DNA of 35,826 nt from an uncultured Methanobrevibacter sp. (GCA_900314605.1 OMVX01000018.1:1-35826), one strand, 5' to 3'; counted from the first letter of the stretch, positions 1 through 9,889 are shown. Numbers and translations are program-made. Notes: generated by a model from the sequence alone, not told the origin.

Positions 1-2256
1 AAAATAACTGCAAGTAATATGGTTATGGTTTATTCAAATAAGACTAAATATGTAATTAGATTATTAGATGCTAAGAAAAACCCTATAGCTAATAAAAGAA
101 TTTTATTTAAAATAAACGGGCTTTTATATAAACTTGTTACTAATAATAATGGTTATGCTCACAGAGTAATTAATCTACCAATTGGTAATTATAAAGTTCA
201 AATGAGTTTTTCAGGTGATAGTTTTTATAATGAATCTCGTAAGAATACTAAAATTACTGTAAAAAAAATCTCAACTATAATTACAGCAAAAGATTTTAGA
301 GAAAATTATGGAGATGGAAATTATTTTATTACTAAATTAAGTAGTAATTTAGCAAATAAACTTGCTAAACAGAAAGTTTATTTTACAATTAATGGTCAAA
401 CTATAACTAGAACTACTAATAACAATGGTAATATATATTTAAAACTCAATTTAAAACCTAAAACTTATAAAATGAAAATTAGTTTTAAGGGTAATTCTAA
501 ATATACTTCTAAATCTATTACTCGGAAAATTGTAATTTATAAAAATAACACAAAACTTTCTGTACAAAGATCTAATGCTACATTCCTTAAAGGTGAATCA
601 TTTGGTGTTTATCTTAAGGATAGGAACAATCAACCAGTTTCAGATAAGAAAATTAAAATCACTATTAATGGTAAAACTTATACTAAAACTACTAATGATA
701 AAGGTTTAGCTCGTTTAGCATTAGATATCAAAGAGGGAACTTATAAAGTGGATATCTTATATAAAAATTCTACTAATTCATTTATGTCTTCTTCTTTATC
801 TACTAAAGTTAAAGTTATCAAAAATGTAACTTATATTCAAGCCTATGATAAGCATGTTATTAATGGTACACAAAATCATTTTGGAATAATATTATATGAT
901 GTATGGAAAAATCCAATGGTTGGTGAAAATATTACTTTCACATTAAATGGAGTAAGTACTGTTAGAACTACTAGTTCAACAGGTTATGCTTATATTCCTT
1001 ACCAATTAACTACAGGAACATATAAAATTTCATATGCATACATTAATGAAAATCCAGATTTAAGTAATAAAGGTACTAAGACAATCTATGTCTATGATAA
1101 TAAAACATATATCGAGGGTTCAAATATGCAGATGTATGTTAATATTTCTAAAACATATTCTGTAACTTTAAAAGATCAATTTGGTAACCCATTACAAGGT
1201 AAAGTTGTTACTTTCACTTTAGAGGATAAAAATTACACTGAAACTACGAATAATAAGGGTGTTGCAAGTAAATCTTTCACTTTAAACACTGTGGGAAACT
1301 ATACAATTCATTATTCTTTTAAAGATGATGGGGACCATCCTTCTGTTAGCGGTAATTCTATACTAATAGTATCTAAAGATCCTAATGCATTTAGTATTGA
1401 CCAAATTGTTGAAGCTTCAAGAACCCTTGCAACTTATTATAAAGCTAATGGAACAATTCCAGATCATATTAAAATTTTAAATAAGAAGGTTACAATGGCT
1501 CAATTCTTGTATTATGCAAGTCGTGCTATTTCACAAATTCAAGCAGGTAAATTTAATGATATTTCTATAATTAAATCTTTAAGTGAACCTGGAAACCCTA
1601 CTGGAGATACTATTAATGATAAATTAGCTTTAAAAGATTATGTTGATTCTGCTACTAGAACATATAAGTGGATATTAGAAAATGGTCAAGGTCCAAACTA
1701 TTCAACTACTACACTTGGTAAAATCCCTTATGAGGATTTAATTGACACATTTGCTCGTGTTTTAGTTTCTTATGGGGATAATAAAAAATTACCAGCAAGT
1801 ATTATTGTAGAAACCAGTTCCTCTGGTGGACATGCACATATTACTCCAGCTATAAGGTCTTTAGCTCATGAATTAACAGATAGTTTAACTTCAGAGTATT
1901 CAAAAGCAGTGGCTTTATTTAATTGGGTTAGAGATAAAATCTCATATGATTATTATGCTAACTCACTTCAAGGTGCTGCAAAAACTCTTCAAGTTAGATC
2001 AGGTAATTGTTGTGATCAATCTAACCTTTATGTTGCTTTATGTAGGTCTATAGGTCTTGAAATAAGATATGTACATGGATACTGTTATTTCCCTCTTGAT
2101 GGTTGTTGGTATGGTCATGTATGGACTGAAGTTAAAATTAATGGTAAATGGTATAGTGCAGATTGTGTTTCTCCTAGAAACTCATTTGGTAAAATTGTAA
2201 ACTGGGATACTTCAACTGCAACTATTTATAATAGATATAAAGATTTACCATTTTAG
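1..2256 (+). CDS. Secreted Ig-like-repeat protein with pseudomurein-binding repeats and transglutaminase-like domain (5' partial)
   Basis: The reading frame is open from base 1, so the N-terminus and any signal peptide lie outside the window; the ATG at 19 is internal. Five Ig-like beta-sandwich repeats of about 90 residues fill nt 1-1380, each with an N-G-x-x-Y/T strand, a T-T-N-N-x-G turn and a G-x-Y-K strand. Next come two or more helical segments of pseudomurein-binding-repeat type (about nt 1390-1810; for example the stretch ending NGTIPDHI and the one ending KLPASIIV). The C-terminal domain (about nt 1850-2256) is transglutaminase-like: Cys in SGNCCDQ (nt 2008-2013), His in YGHVWTEV and Asp in YSADCV give the Cys-His-Asp triad. 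Pseudomurein endoisopeptidases use this fold and triad, so it may cleave or remodel the cell's own wall peptide bridges; a structural adhesin role is the alternative. A stem-loop terminator follows. Confidence 0.85.
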   Translation, partial: KITASNMVMVYSNKTKYVIRLLDAKKNPIANKRILFKINGLLYKLVTNNNGYAHRVINLPIGNYKVQMSFSGDSFYNESRKNTKITVKKISTIITAKDFRENYGDGNYFITKLSSNLANKLAKQKVYFTINGQTITRTTNNNGNIYLKLNLKPKTYKMKISFKGNSKYTSKSITRKIVIYKNNTKLSVQRSNATFLKGESFGVYLKDRNNQPVSDKKIKITINGKTYTKTTNDKGLARLALDIKEGTYKVDILYKNSTNSFMSSSLSTKVKVIKNVTYIQAYDKHVINGTQNHFGIILYDVWKNPMVGENITFTLNGVSTVRTTSSTGYAYIPYQLTTGTYKISYAYINENPDLSNKGTKTIYVYDNKTYIEGSNMQMYVNISKTYSVTLKDQFGNPLQGKVVTFTLEDKNYTETTNNKGVASKSFTLNTVGNYTIHYSFKDDGDHPSVSGNSILIVSKDPNAFSIDQIVEASRTLATYYKANGTIPDHIKILNKKVTMAQFLYYASRAISQIQAGKFNDISIIKSLSEPGNPTGDTINDKLALKDYVDSATRTYKWILENGQGPNYSTTTLGKIPYEDLIDTFARVLVSYGDNKKLPASIIVETSSSGGHAHITPAIRSLAHELTDSLTSEYSKAVALFNWVRDKISYDYYANSLQGAAKTLQVRSGNCCDQSNLYVALCRSIGLEIRYVHGYCYFPLDGCWYGHVWTEVKINGKWYSADCVSPRNSFGKIVNWDTSTATIYNRYKDLPF

Positions 2257-2274
2257 ATTAAACAAAATTTCTTT

Positions 2275-2306
2275 AAGAGGTTTTCTCCTCTTACTTTTTA
2301 TTTTTT
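2275..2306 (+). terminator. Stem-loop plus T-rich terminator
   Basis: AAGAGG (2275-2280) pairs with CCTCTT (2287-2292) across a six-base loop and is followed by a T-rich run. It starts about 20 bases after the stop codon of the first surface-protein gene. Confidence 0.55.
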
Positions 2307-3280
2307 AATATATTGTCTTATCTTATTTTTTTAGATTTTTTTTGGTGTTTTTTTATTTTTAATTGTCTGATTTTTTTATTTATATTGTTTTATTGTTTTT
2401 TAAAATTTTAATTTTTTTTATAATATAATTTTAAAAATAACAATATTTTATCAAATTGATATATATCTTCTTTTTAATTTTTAAGAAGAAAAATAGTTTT
2501 ATTAATTAAATTGATTTTTCTATTAATTATTTTAAAATTATTTTTTTTACTTTAAGATAATTTTACCATTTTTTTATTAAAATTATATTTTTAGGCCCTA
2601 TTTTTTCTATTTTCAAAGTATTTAGATTTTTATTAGTTTTTTTTTTTTTAAAATTTGTTATTTTTATTTTTGATTTTATTAAAAATGGGATAACTATTTT
2701 AATAGACATTTTTTTTCTGTATGTTTATTCATAAATCAAATTTTGTTAATATTTATTTTGTTTTGTTTCTAAATCATTCATTTTCGGTATTTTTTTTACA
2801 AATGGTGTTTAGATTTTACCATACATTTCCTATTTTTATTAATTTTTTATAAGATATATTTTTTAATAATCTCTTAAAAAAGAATTAAAATGATTATTGT
2901 TATTAGTTTTTTTATTCTTTAATTTAAATCTAGTTAAACTGACCATTTTATTAATTATTTTATTTTTATTTTTTATAAATAAGAATTTTAATATTAATTT
3001 TATTATTCTAAATTTTCTCTTAATCATATTTTTTTTATTTGTTGAATAAATTATCTTATTTATTTTTATTATTTTTAAACGAAATTTCAATTTATTAATA
3101 GTTTTTAAGCTATTTATAATTAAAAATAAATTAAACCCTACTATTTTTTATTAATAATATTTTAACAATCTTTAAATAAGAAGTTAATTATAAATAGATT
3201 ATATTTTAAAAATTATCTTAGTTTTTTTAATATTATTTATTGAAAAAATTAGTATATTTTTAAAATATATAATTCAATTT
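2307..3280. other. About 1 kb AT-rich intergenic region
   Basis: This stretch between two surface-protein genes is almost entirely A and T with long T runs. The only short open frame in it (2863-3090, - strand) is Lys/Ile/Asn-rich, low in complexity and has no convincing ribosome binding site. I see no RNA gene or repeat. It should hold the promoter of the gene starting near 3294, but no single TATA box stands out. Confidence 0.5.
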
Positions 3281-3293
3281 TGAGGTGAAGAAA

Positions 3294-5750
3294 ATTTCAT
3301 TGAGAAGAAAGTCGATTTTATCATTACTATTATTAGTTTCTCTAATTTTATGTATCTCTGCAGTTTCTGCAAGTGAGTTTAGTGACTCTAATAATACAGT
3401 AAGTTCAGTTAATACTTTATCAACAGATTCTAATCTATTGAATACTAATTCTGATCCTACAGATAGTGGAGTATCAGAAGTTTGTAATGAGGAATCCTCA
3501 TCAGATGATAATTTGGGTACTGGTTCTTCTAATATTGTTGAATCCACTAATCCTACAATTTCATCTGGTCAATGTTCAGTTGATGAAAATAATATATATA
3601 CTGCAGAAGAACCTGCGGTTGTTAAAGTTTCACAAGCTAACAAATTTTCCTCAGAAGATTCAACTGTTGTTAAAAGTCAATCATTAACTAAAACTTATTT
3701 TAAAGCAACCAATAAAAAAATGTTTAATGGTCAAACATATTCTGTTGGTTTGTTAGATTCAAAAAATAATATCCTTTCTAATCAAAAAATAACATTTAAA
3801 GTTAATGGAAATGTTTTTACTTCAACAACAGACAAAAACGGTTATGCAGGTTTTTTAGTTAATTTAAAGCCTGGTACCTATAACATTGCTTATTCCTTTG
3901 CAGGGTCTAATGCTTATATGGCTACTAGTGGTTCTAGTATTATAACTGTTGCAAAGAAAGCAACTTACTTTAGAGTTTATAGTACTACTACAACTTATGA
4001 TGCTAAGAATAAGGCTCAAATTAAATTGAGAGATCAAGATGGTAATAATCTTGCAGGTCAAAATATTAAGGTAATTGTTAACGGTAAAACTTATAAGTTT
4101 ACTACTAATTCCAATGGAAATGCTTACCTTAATGCTGTTTTAAAACCTGGTTCTTATAAGACAACTGTTAAATTTGATGGTTCAAGCTCATATGAAGCTT
4201 CAAATAAAACCATTACTATTAATGTCAATAAAGCTGTTTCTAATATTGCTGCAGCAAATGTTAAATATTACTATTCTGATACTGGTAAAAAGTTCAATGT
4301 AACTTTAAAAAATAGCAATGGCGATCCATTAAAAAATCAAAAGATCTATATTGTTACCAGTAAAAAGACTTTTACAGTTAAAACCAATTCAAATGGTATT
4401 GCATCAAAAAGTATAAGTATGCCCGTTGGAAAGTATAGTATAAACTATTATTATGAAGGTAGCTCATGTTACCTTGGTTCTAGACCGGCTAAAAAGGCTA
4501 CTATTACCATTTTAAAAGATGCTATTAGATTCCAAGCAAGTAACTACAGAATGAATTATCATAATGGTAATTACACTGTTAAGTTACTTAGTGCAAAAGG
4601 TAAACCAATGTCTAAAGAAAAAGTTACTTTTAGACTAGCAGGTAAAGATTATGTAGTTTTAACAAATAAAACTGGTGATGCTACTTTACCTATTGATAAA
4701 AGTGTAGGTACCTATAAAATTAAATTTTCATATGTTAACCCTAAAGACAAAAGTCAATCAGCTTCTGATACTAAAACTATTGTTATTAAAGGTATTAAAA
4801 CCATTTTAAATGGAACTAATATTTATTATAACTATGGTCAAAATAAGCCATTAAAAGTTACTTATCAAACTGCTAGTGGTAAAGTTTTACCAGGAGTTGA
4901 AGTTAATTTTGTTGTAGATGGTGAAAATTATACCAATACAACTGATTCAAATGGTATCGCATATTTATATTTAAATAAAGGTGTTGGTGCTTATATGGTT
5001 CAGTATTCAGTTGGTAATCATACAGCATATCAAGAATCCTCTAACACCAGTAAAGTAGTTGTTAAAGGTTCTGTTTTTATTGCAAAATCAATGACTTGGT
5101 ATACTAAATCGTATGGAAATTATACTGTTAGATTAGTAGACCACTATGGTCATCCTATTGCAAATGCTATAGTCACATTCAGTGCTGTTAATAGGACTTT
5201 TAAAAGGGTTACCGATGCGAATGGTTATGCTAATTTAGCTTTTAAACTTGCTAAAGGTAAGTATAAAATTGGTTTTACCTATGACGGTAATTCTACTTTA
5301 CCAGGTACCAGTGGTGCTAAATATCTCACTATTAAAGATAAATCTGTAGACCCTTCAAGTATTAAATCACTAGCAAGGACCCTTACAGAGGGACTTACTT
5401 CTGATTATGAAAAGGGTAAAGTTTTATTTAATTGGGTTAGAGATAACATAGATTATAGTTACTATGCTAACTCTCAACAAGGAGCTGCAAAAACTCTTAA
5501 AATCAGATCTGGTAACTGTTGTGATCAATCTAATTTACTTGTGGCTTTATGTAGAGAAGTTGGTGTTACCATCAGGTATGTTCATGGTAGAGCTCAATTT
5601 TTAGATGGTACCTTTGACCATGTTTGGACTGAAGTAAAAGCTAATGGTAAATGGTATGAAGCTGACCCTGTAACTGTCAGAGATACATTTGGTCATAATG
5701 CATGGGTTCTTATTTGTATCTATGCAAGATACTGGGATTTACCATTTTAG
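3294..5750 (+). CDS. Secreted Ig-like-repeat protein with transglutaminase-like domain
   Basis: About 818 residues. The start is ambiguous: GTG at 3285 overlaps the Shine-Dalgarno GAGGTGA, ATT at 3294 is seven bases after its GGT, and TTG at 3300 is also in frame. I chose 3294 by analogy with two other genes here; all three give a signal peptide (RRKS, a Leu/Val/Ile core, then AVSAS). A Ser/Asn/Thr-rich segment of about 95 residues follows, then six Ig-like repeats of about 90 residues, then a transglutaminase-like domain with Cys in SGNCCDQ, His in FDHVWTEV and Asp in YEADPV. The catalytic domain is close to that of the protein upstream, but no pseudomurein-binding repeats separate it from the Ig-like repeats. 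Likely a surface-anchored or released wall-acting or adhesin-like protein. The substrate is unknown. Confidence 0.85.
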   Translation: MSLRRKSILSLLLLVSLILCISAVSASEFSDSNNTVSSVNTLSTDSNLLNTNSDPTDSGVSEVCNEESSSDDNLGTGSSNIVESTNPTISSGQCSVDENNIYTAEEPAVVKVSQANKFSSEDSTVVKSQSLTKTYFKATNKKMFNGQTYSVGLLDSKNNILSNQKITFKVNGNVFTSTTDKNGYAGFLVNLKPGTYNIAYSFAGSNAYMATSGSSIITVAKKATYFRVYSTTTTYDAKNKAQIKLRDQDGNNLAGQNIKVIVNGKTYKFTTNSNGNAYLNAVLKPGSYKTTVKFDGSSSYEASNKTITINVNKAVSNIAAANVKYYYSDTGKKFNVTLKNSNGDPLKNQKIYIVTSKKTFTVKTNSNGIASKSISMPVGKYSINYYYEGSSCYLGSRPAKKATITILKDAIRFQASNYRMNYHNGNYTVKLLSAKGKPMSKEKVTFRLAGKDYVVLTNKTGDATLPIDKSVGTYKIKFSYVNPKDKSQSASDTKTIVIKGIKTILNGTNIYYNYGQNKPLKVTYQTASGKVLPGVEVNFVVDGENYTNTTDSNGIAYLYLNKGVGAYMVQYSVGNHTAYQESSNTSKVVVKGSVFIAKSMTWYTKSYGNYTVRLVDHYGHPIANAIVTFSAVNRTFKRVTDANGYANLAFKLAKGKYKIGFTYDGNSTLPGTSGAKYLTIKDKSVDPSSIKSLARTLTEGLTSDYEKGKVLFNWVRDNIDYSYYANSQQGAAKTLKIRSGNCCDQSNLLVALCREVGVTIRYVHGRAQFLDGTFDHVWTEVKANGKWYEADPVTVRDTFGHNAWVLICIYARYWDLPF

Positions 5751-5777
5751 ATAAAATTGTTTTGAAAAAATAACTTT

Positions 5778-5812
5778 TTTAAGAGGTCTTTCTCTTAAAT
5801 CAATTTTTTTAT
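5778..5812 (+). terminator. Stem-loop plus T-run terminator
   Basis: TTTAAGAG (5778-5785) pairs perfectly with CTCTTAAA (5792-5799) over a six-base loop, then a run of seven T. It resembles the terminator after the first surface-protein gene (shared AAGAGG core). Confidence 0.6.
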
Positions 5813-6105
5813 TTTTTTTATTTTTTATTTTTCTAATAATATGATTTTAGCTTTAATGTGAATTTCTCGCTGAATTTTGTTTTATTACTATTTTTTATTT
5901 CTTTTATATTTCTTCTGAAGATTCTATTTTTTAATAAACTACTATTTTAAAACTATTAATTATTTCAATATTCCTATTTTTTTTAAGAAAAGTTTAATAA
6001 TCTTTTAATTCTAATATTTAATTAATAATTATATAATAAATTAATAAAAAAAAATATTTAATTTTTTATTTAATATAATTTAAAATTTTCAATTTCAAAA
6101 TCTTT
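5813..6105. other. AT-rich upstream region
   Basis: Intergenic, mostly A and T. The motif AAAAGTTTAATAATCTTT near 5990 resembles a stretch upstream of the DtxR-family gene (near 8008) and may be part of a promoter. I see nothing else. Confidence 0.35.
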
Positions 6106-6117
6106 AGAGGTGTAATA

Positions 6118-7703
6118 ATTATTTCAAGTAAGAAATTTATAATTCCAATAATTTTATTAATTTTCTTTTTAAGTTTAGGTTTTATTGCAGCAAGCGATAA
6201 TTCAAATTTTGATAATAGGGAATTAGCTAATGAGTTATATGTAGATGATGTGGATATCCCTGCTTTAAATGGAGAAGATTCTAATAATCATACTCCTTCA
6301 GAAATGTCTAAATCTAATGAAATTATATCAAATAATAATCAAAAGTCTAATTCTTATTCATCTACCCTATCTAGTTCTAATAAAAATGGAAAAAAAGATT
6401 TGGTTATTAAAGCTTATAATTTAAATTATAATTACGGAACAAATAAAAATTATAAAGTAAAATTAATCAATGAAAAAGGTAATCCATGTAAAAACTTTAA
6501 AGTTAGAATATACTTTAAATCAAAATATTATACTCTTACAACAAATAATAATGGAAATGCCTTTTTAAAACTTAAATTAAATCCTGGAATTTATCAAATA
6601 AATATTAAATTTTTGGGTGACAAGAATTATAATCCTTGTAATATTACAAGAACCATTACTACAAATGGAACATATGTTTATGCTACTTGTCCTAGATTAA
6701 CTCCTAAAAAGTATTAAATTATCAGGTTAAAATCAAGGATTTAAATAAATTACCAATTGTTGGAGAATATGTTTCTATAACACTTGGTTCAAAAAAAGTT
6801 AAGGTTAAGACTAATAATCAGGGACTTGCTACTTTTAAAATTAAAGTTCCAAAAAAGTCAATGAAATTTTATCTTACTTATTCTGGAAAAACTTCACCTT
6901 TAACCACCATTAAAAGATATATTTATACTTTTAAAAATATGCCAAATCAAAATAGTATATGGGTTAGAGGGGAAGATATGTATAATATTAATCTTAATAC
7001 TCTTAAAAAATCTAATGTTAAAAATATTTTCCTTCATACATATGCTCTAGATGTTTTTGGTAAAAATAAAGTTAAGAACTTTATTGAAAAATCTAATAAG
7101 TATGGAATTAAAGTTCATTTATGGATGCAGTGTTTCTATAATGGTGACTGGATTAATCCATTAACTTGTGGTCAAAAGTACCTAAATAAGATTATTTCAA
7201 GAGCTAAATCTTATGCAAAAATTCCTGGTCTTGCAGGTATACATTTTGATTATTTAAGATTTGGTGGAAATGCATATGAATATAAAGGTGCTACTGAGAA
7301 AATTAGTTCTTTTACCAGAGATATTACCAATGCAATTGTTGAAGTAAATGGTGGTTTAATTTTATCAGCAGCTATTATGCCTGAGAAAGAAGATATTTAT
7401 TATTATGGTCAGGATCCTAATACATTAGGTAAGTATTTAGATGTTCTTGTACCAATGGTATATATTGGTAATTACCACCAAACCTATAAATGGATAGGAA
7501 CAATGACTAAATATTTTAAGGCTAATAGTGATACTGCAAAAGTATGGATTGGTCTTCAAACCTATAAATCAGATAGTAATCCTGTTCCAGTATCTGTTAC
7601 AAAATTAGCTAAACAAGTTAATGCTGCATATGATAATGGTGGTGATGGTATAGCTTTATTTAGATTAGGTCTTACAAATTTCTACAAAATAAGAACTAAA
7701 TAA
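6118..7703 (+). pseudogene. Secreted Ig-like-repeat protein with glycoside-hydrolase-like domain, broken by a one-base frameshift
   Basis: Two frames together make one protein. The first runs from about 6118 to the TAA at 6715-6717 and encodes a signal peptide (SSKKFIIPIILLIFFLSLGF then IAAS), a Ser/Asn-rich linker and one Ig-like repeat. The second continues from about 6708 to 7703 in another frame with a second Ig-like repeat (QVKIKDLNKLPIVGEYVSI) and a TIM-barrel-type domain. That domain has GIHFDYLRFGG, typical of the DUF4015 putative glycoside-hydrolase family, plus VHLWMQ and LVPMVYIG. The break is at a run of five A (6706-6710); six A would restore one frame. Possible explanations are a recent mutation, phase variation, programmed -1 slippage or a sequencing error. 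No ATG, GTG or TTG precedes the signal peptide in frame after the TAA at 6076, and ATT 6118 is the best-placed start (GAGGTG at 6107-6112). The first ATG, 6250, would lose the signal peptide. Confidence 0.75.
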
Positions 7704-7745
7704 GTCTTAATCTTTTTATATATTTTTTTTTTTTTTAAATAATGT

Positions 7746-7812
7746 TAAACCATTTAACTAATAATATAAGCTAATTAATTGTATAAAGTTAATTGGTTTA
7801 TTTTTTTTATTT
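7746..7812 (+). terminator. Long stem-loop followed by T-run
   Basis: TAAACCATTTAACT (7746-7759) and AGTTAATTGGTTTA (7787-7800) pair with one mismatch around a 27-base loop, and a run of eight T follows. It sits about 40 bases after the stop of the glycoside-hydrolase-like gene. Confidence 0.5.
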
Positions 7813-8050
7813 AATTATATTTTTTTATTTTTATTTTTCTATATTTTATATTATATTTTTAATTTGTTCATTTAAATTTTTTCTATTTTTATCCTATTAA
7901 TGTTTAATGCTTTTATTTTTATCTTTATATATTTTAACAAATTTAATTATAAATTTATTTTCTATTAGGTATTTTTATTTAAAATATTATTATTTTTTTT
8001 TTTACAAAAAGTTTAATAATTTATAAAATAATAGTAATATTAATTATTAT
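7813..8050. other. AT-rich region with likely promoter of the DtxR-family gene
   Basis: AAAAAGTTTAATAATTTATA near 8007-8026 looks like a BRE/TATA region about 40-60 bases before the start at 8066. No clear metal-regulator palindrome could be picked out from the AT background. The rest holds nothing I recognise. Confidence 0.35.
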
Positions 8051-8065
8051 TTGTGGAGTTTTCAT

Positions 8066-8782
8066 ATGGCAAATAAAGATATTAGTGAAAATATTGAAGA
8101 ATATTTAGAAACATTATACAGGGAAAATTGTGTAAGTGATTATGTTTCTACTACTACTTTATCAAAACAATTGAATATTGCACCGGGTAGTGTAACACAA
8201 ATGCTTAAGAAATTAGAATCATTAAATTATATTACATATGTTCCTTATAAGGGGGCTTATTTATCTAAATCTGGTGTCAAAATTGCACAGAAAATTATTA
8301 GAAAACATAGAATTTTAGAAATTTTCCTAGAGGATGTTTTAAACATTAAACACGAAAATGTTCATCTTCAAGCTTGTGAGATGGAACATTCTTTATCTGA
8401 TGAAGCTGAAAGAGCATTATGTCATATGTTATTTCAACCGGATACCTGTCCTAGTGGTAGTATAGTACCTGCATGCGATTTTAAATTTAATAGTTGTGAA
8501 GAGTGTATGCATAGTAATTTTGATATTGATAGTGTAGAAAGACGTGAATATCCCCTACTTTCTGTTACTCAACTTAAAGATGGTAAACATGGTAAGATAG
8601 CTTTTATTCGTGGTGATGAATCTCATAGAAAAATTGTAGAAGATCAAGGACTTAAAATTGGTGATGAGGTTAATATTATTGAAAAGGATTTATCTCATGA
8701 GAATTTCACAATTAGAGTTAATGGTAAAGAATCTTCTATTAAAAGATCTATATTAAATAAAGTATTTTTAGACACTCATTAA
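8066..8782 (+). CDS. DtxR/MntR-family metal-dependent transcriptional regulator
   Basis: 238 residues from ATG 8066, which follows GGAG (8055-8058); the in-frame TTG at 8051 lies upstream of that site and is unlikely to be the start. Residues about 5-65 form a winged helix-turn-helix (TTTLSKQLNIAPGSVTQMLKKL) as in DtxR/IdeR/MntR. The dimerisation and metal-binding region follows with the family pattern KHRILEIFL, CEMEHSLSDEAE and a Cys/His-rich segment (PDTCPSGSIVPAC, then CEEC). The last 75 residues form a FeoA/SH3-like domain (KIAFIRGDE, GLKIGDEVNI). Family members bind Fe(II) or Mn(II) and repress uptake genes in the cytoplasm. The metal and targets are not shown here; no iron or manganese transporter lies next to it. 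Confidence 0.9.
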   Translation: MANKDISENIEEYLETLYRENCVSDYVSTTTLSKQLNIAPGSVTQMLKKLESLNYITYVPYKGAYLSKSGVKIAQKIIRKHRILEIFLEDVLNIKHENVHLQACEMEHSLSDEAERALCHMLFQPDTCPSGSIVPACDFKFNSCEECMHSNFDIDSVERREYPLLSVTQLKDGKHGKIAFIRGDESHRKIVEDQGLKIGDEVNIIEKDLSHENFTIRVNGKESSIKRSILNKVFLDTH

Positions 8783-9054
8783 GTTATTTATAATTATTCC
8801 TTACATGTACTTACTTTTTATATGGAGAATTTATTTTTTTTTCTTTAATTTTTAATCATTTAAAATCAACTTTTTTTTCTTTGATTAAATTAATTATTTT
8901 ATTTTTAGATTATCATTAAGGTGGTTCATTGAATTTTAAATTTTATATAGGTTAATAAACAATATATGTTTAAAGTTTATTTTAATTAATTAATTTCATT
9001 ACTTTAATTTTTTTATAGATTATTTATTTAAATTTTTAAATTATTGGTGTTTAG

Positions 9055-9570
9055 ATGCGTGGAGATTTATTTGATGAAATTGTAACTATTCCAATTGATG
9101 AAAACTCTAGAAGGCCAATTGCTTTACATGAAAAAAGTCATTTTGGTAATTTAAAAGAAGACCGATTAGAGTTATCTTTAATTGAAGCTGGTTATTTAAT
9201 GGAAAATAATCGTTTAGATATTTATAAAGACGATGAAAAATGTGAAAAATCTTATATTATTGGATTAATTAAACAAAAAGATCTTTTCGGTAAATTCCTT
9301 GTATACTCTGATTTAAAAAATCGTGGTTATGTTATTAAAACTGGATTTAAATATGGTTCAGAATTCAGATTATATGATAGGGGATTAGCACCAGGTAAAG
9401 GACATTCTAATTATCTTGTAAAAGTAGTATATGAAAAATATAATATTGATGCACTAGACTTTGCAAGTTATGTTAGAGTATCACATGGTGTAAATAAAAA
9501 TCTTCTACTTGCAGTTGTAGATGATGATTTAGATATAACATACTACAATGTAGAGTGGACCAGACCATAA
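9055..9570 (+). CDS. endA: tRNA-splicing endonuclease EndA
   Basis: 171 residues, the usual length of the short homotetrameric archaeal enzyme. It cuts bulge-helix-bulge motifs at both ends of introns in precursor tRNA, leaving a 2',3'-cyclic phosphate. The catalytic triad is visible: Tyr107 in EFRLYDRG, His117 in GKGHSNYLV and Lys148 in VNKNLLLAVVDDD. The N-terminal half matches the family's alpha/beta domain (EDRLELSLIEAGYLME). The start ATG is six bases after a GGT (TTGGTGTTTAG), a normal spacing in this genome. The next gene on the same strand is trpS, so both neighbours serve tRNA maturation or charging, but more than 300 bases with a separate promoter lie between them. Confidence 0.95.
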   Translation: MRGDLFDEIVTIPIDENSRRPIALHEKSHFGNLKEDRLELSLIEAGYLMENNRLDIYKDDEKCEKSYIIGLIKQKDLFGKFLVYSDLKNRGYVIKTGFKYGSEFRLYDRGLAPGKGHSNYLVKVVYEKYNIDALDFASYVRVSHGVNKNLLLAVVDDDLDITYYNVEWTRP

Positions 9571-9852
9571 TATATTTATTATTTATCAATTTAATTTAAC
9601 GTATTTTTAATTTATTTAATTGGTTTACACATCTAATAATATTTTATTAAATACATGTATATATCCATATCTATAAAATAATTAATCATTAATATCAATA
9701 ATTGATATATAAGCAATAGTTATAGATTAATTCACATTAATATAATAATTCCTTACTAATCATATTCATTAATTATATAAAAAAGATTAAAAATTAAAAT
9801 TAATTAATTTAATAATAAAATTTAATTTCAAAATATTTTTACAGTGTCAAAG
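9571..9852. other. Intergenic region between endA and trpS
   Basis: AT-rich. It contains a perfect palindrome ATATCAATAATTGATAT (9692-9708; 8-base arms around one A). I see no RNA gene and no short coding sequence. Confidence 0.4.
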
Positions 9853-9864
9853 TATATATTTATA
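9853..9864 (+). promoter_or_regulatory. Probable TATA box of trpS
   Basis: TATATATTTATA lies about 25 bases upstream of the TTG start at 9890, which would give a very short leader beginning near the Shine-Dalgarno. Position and composition fit an archaeal box A; no transcript data are available. Confidence 0.45.
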
Positions 9865-9889
9865 AGTTTAATAATTTCAGGTGATTAAT

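Noticed and set aside
2863-3090. 75-codon open frame on the - strand
   Set aside because: Low-complexity Lys/Ile/Asn sequence in an A/T desert, with no good ribosome site and no recognisable feature.
3285-3287. GTG as the start of the second surface-protein gene
   Set aside because: It is inside the Shine-Dalgarno GAGGTGA; ATT 3294 or TTG 3300 fit the spacing of other genes better, though GTG cannot be excluded.
3260-3547. 95-codon open frame on the - strand
   Set aside because: Antisense to the signal peptide and Ser/Asn-rich region of the surface protein gene at 3294-5750.
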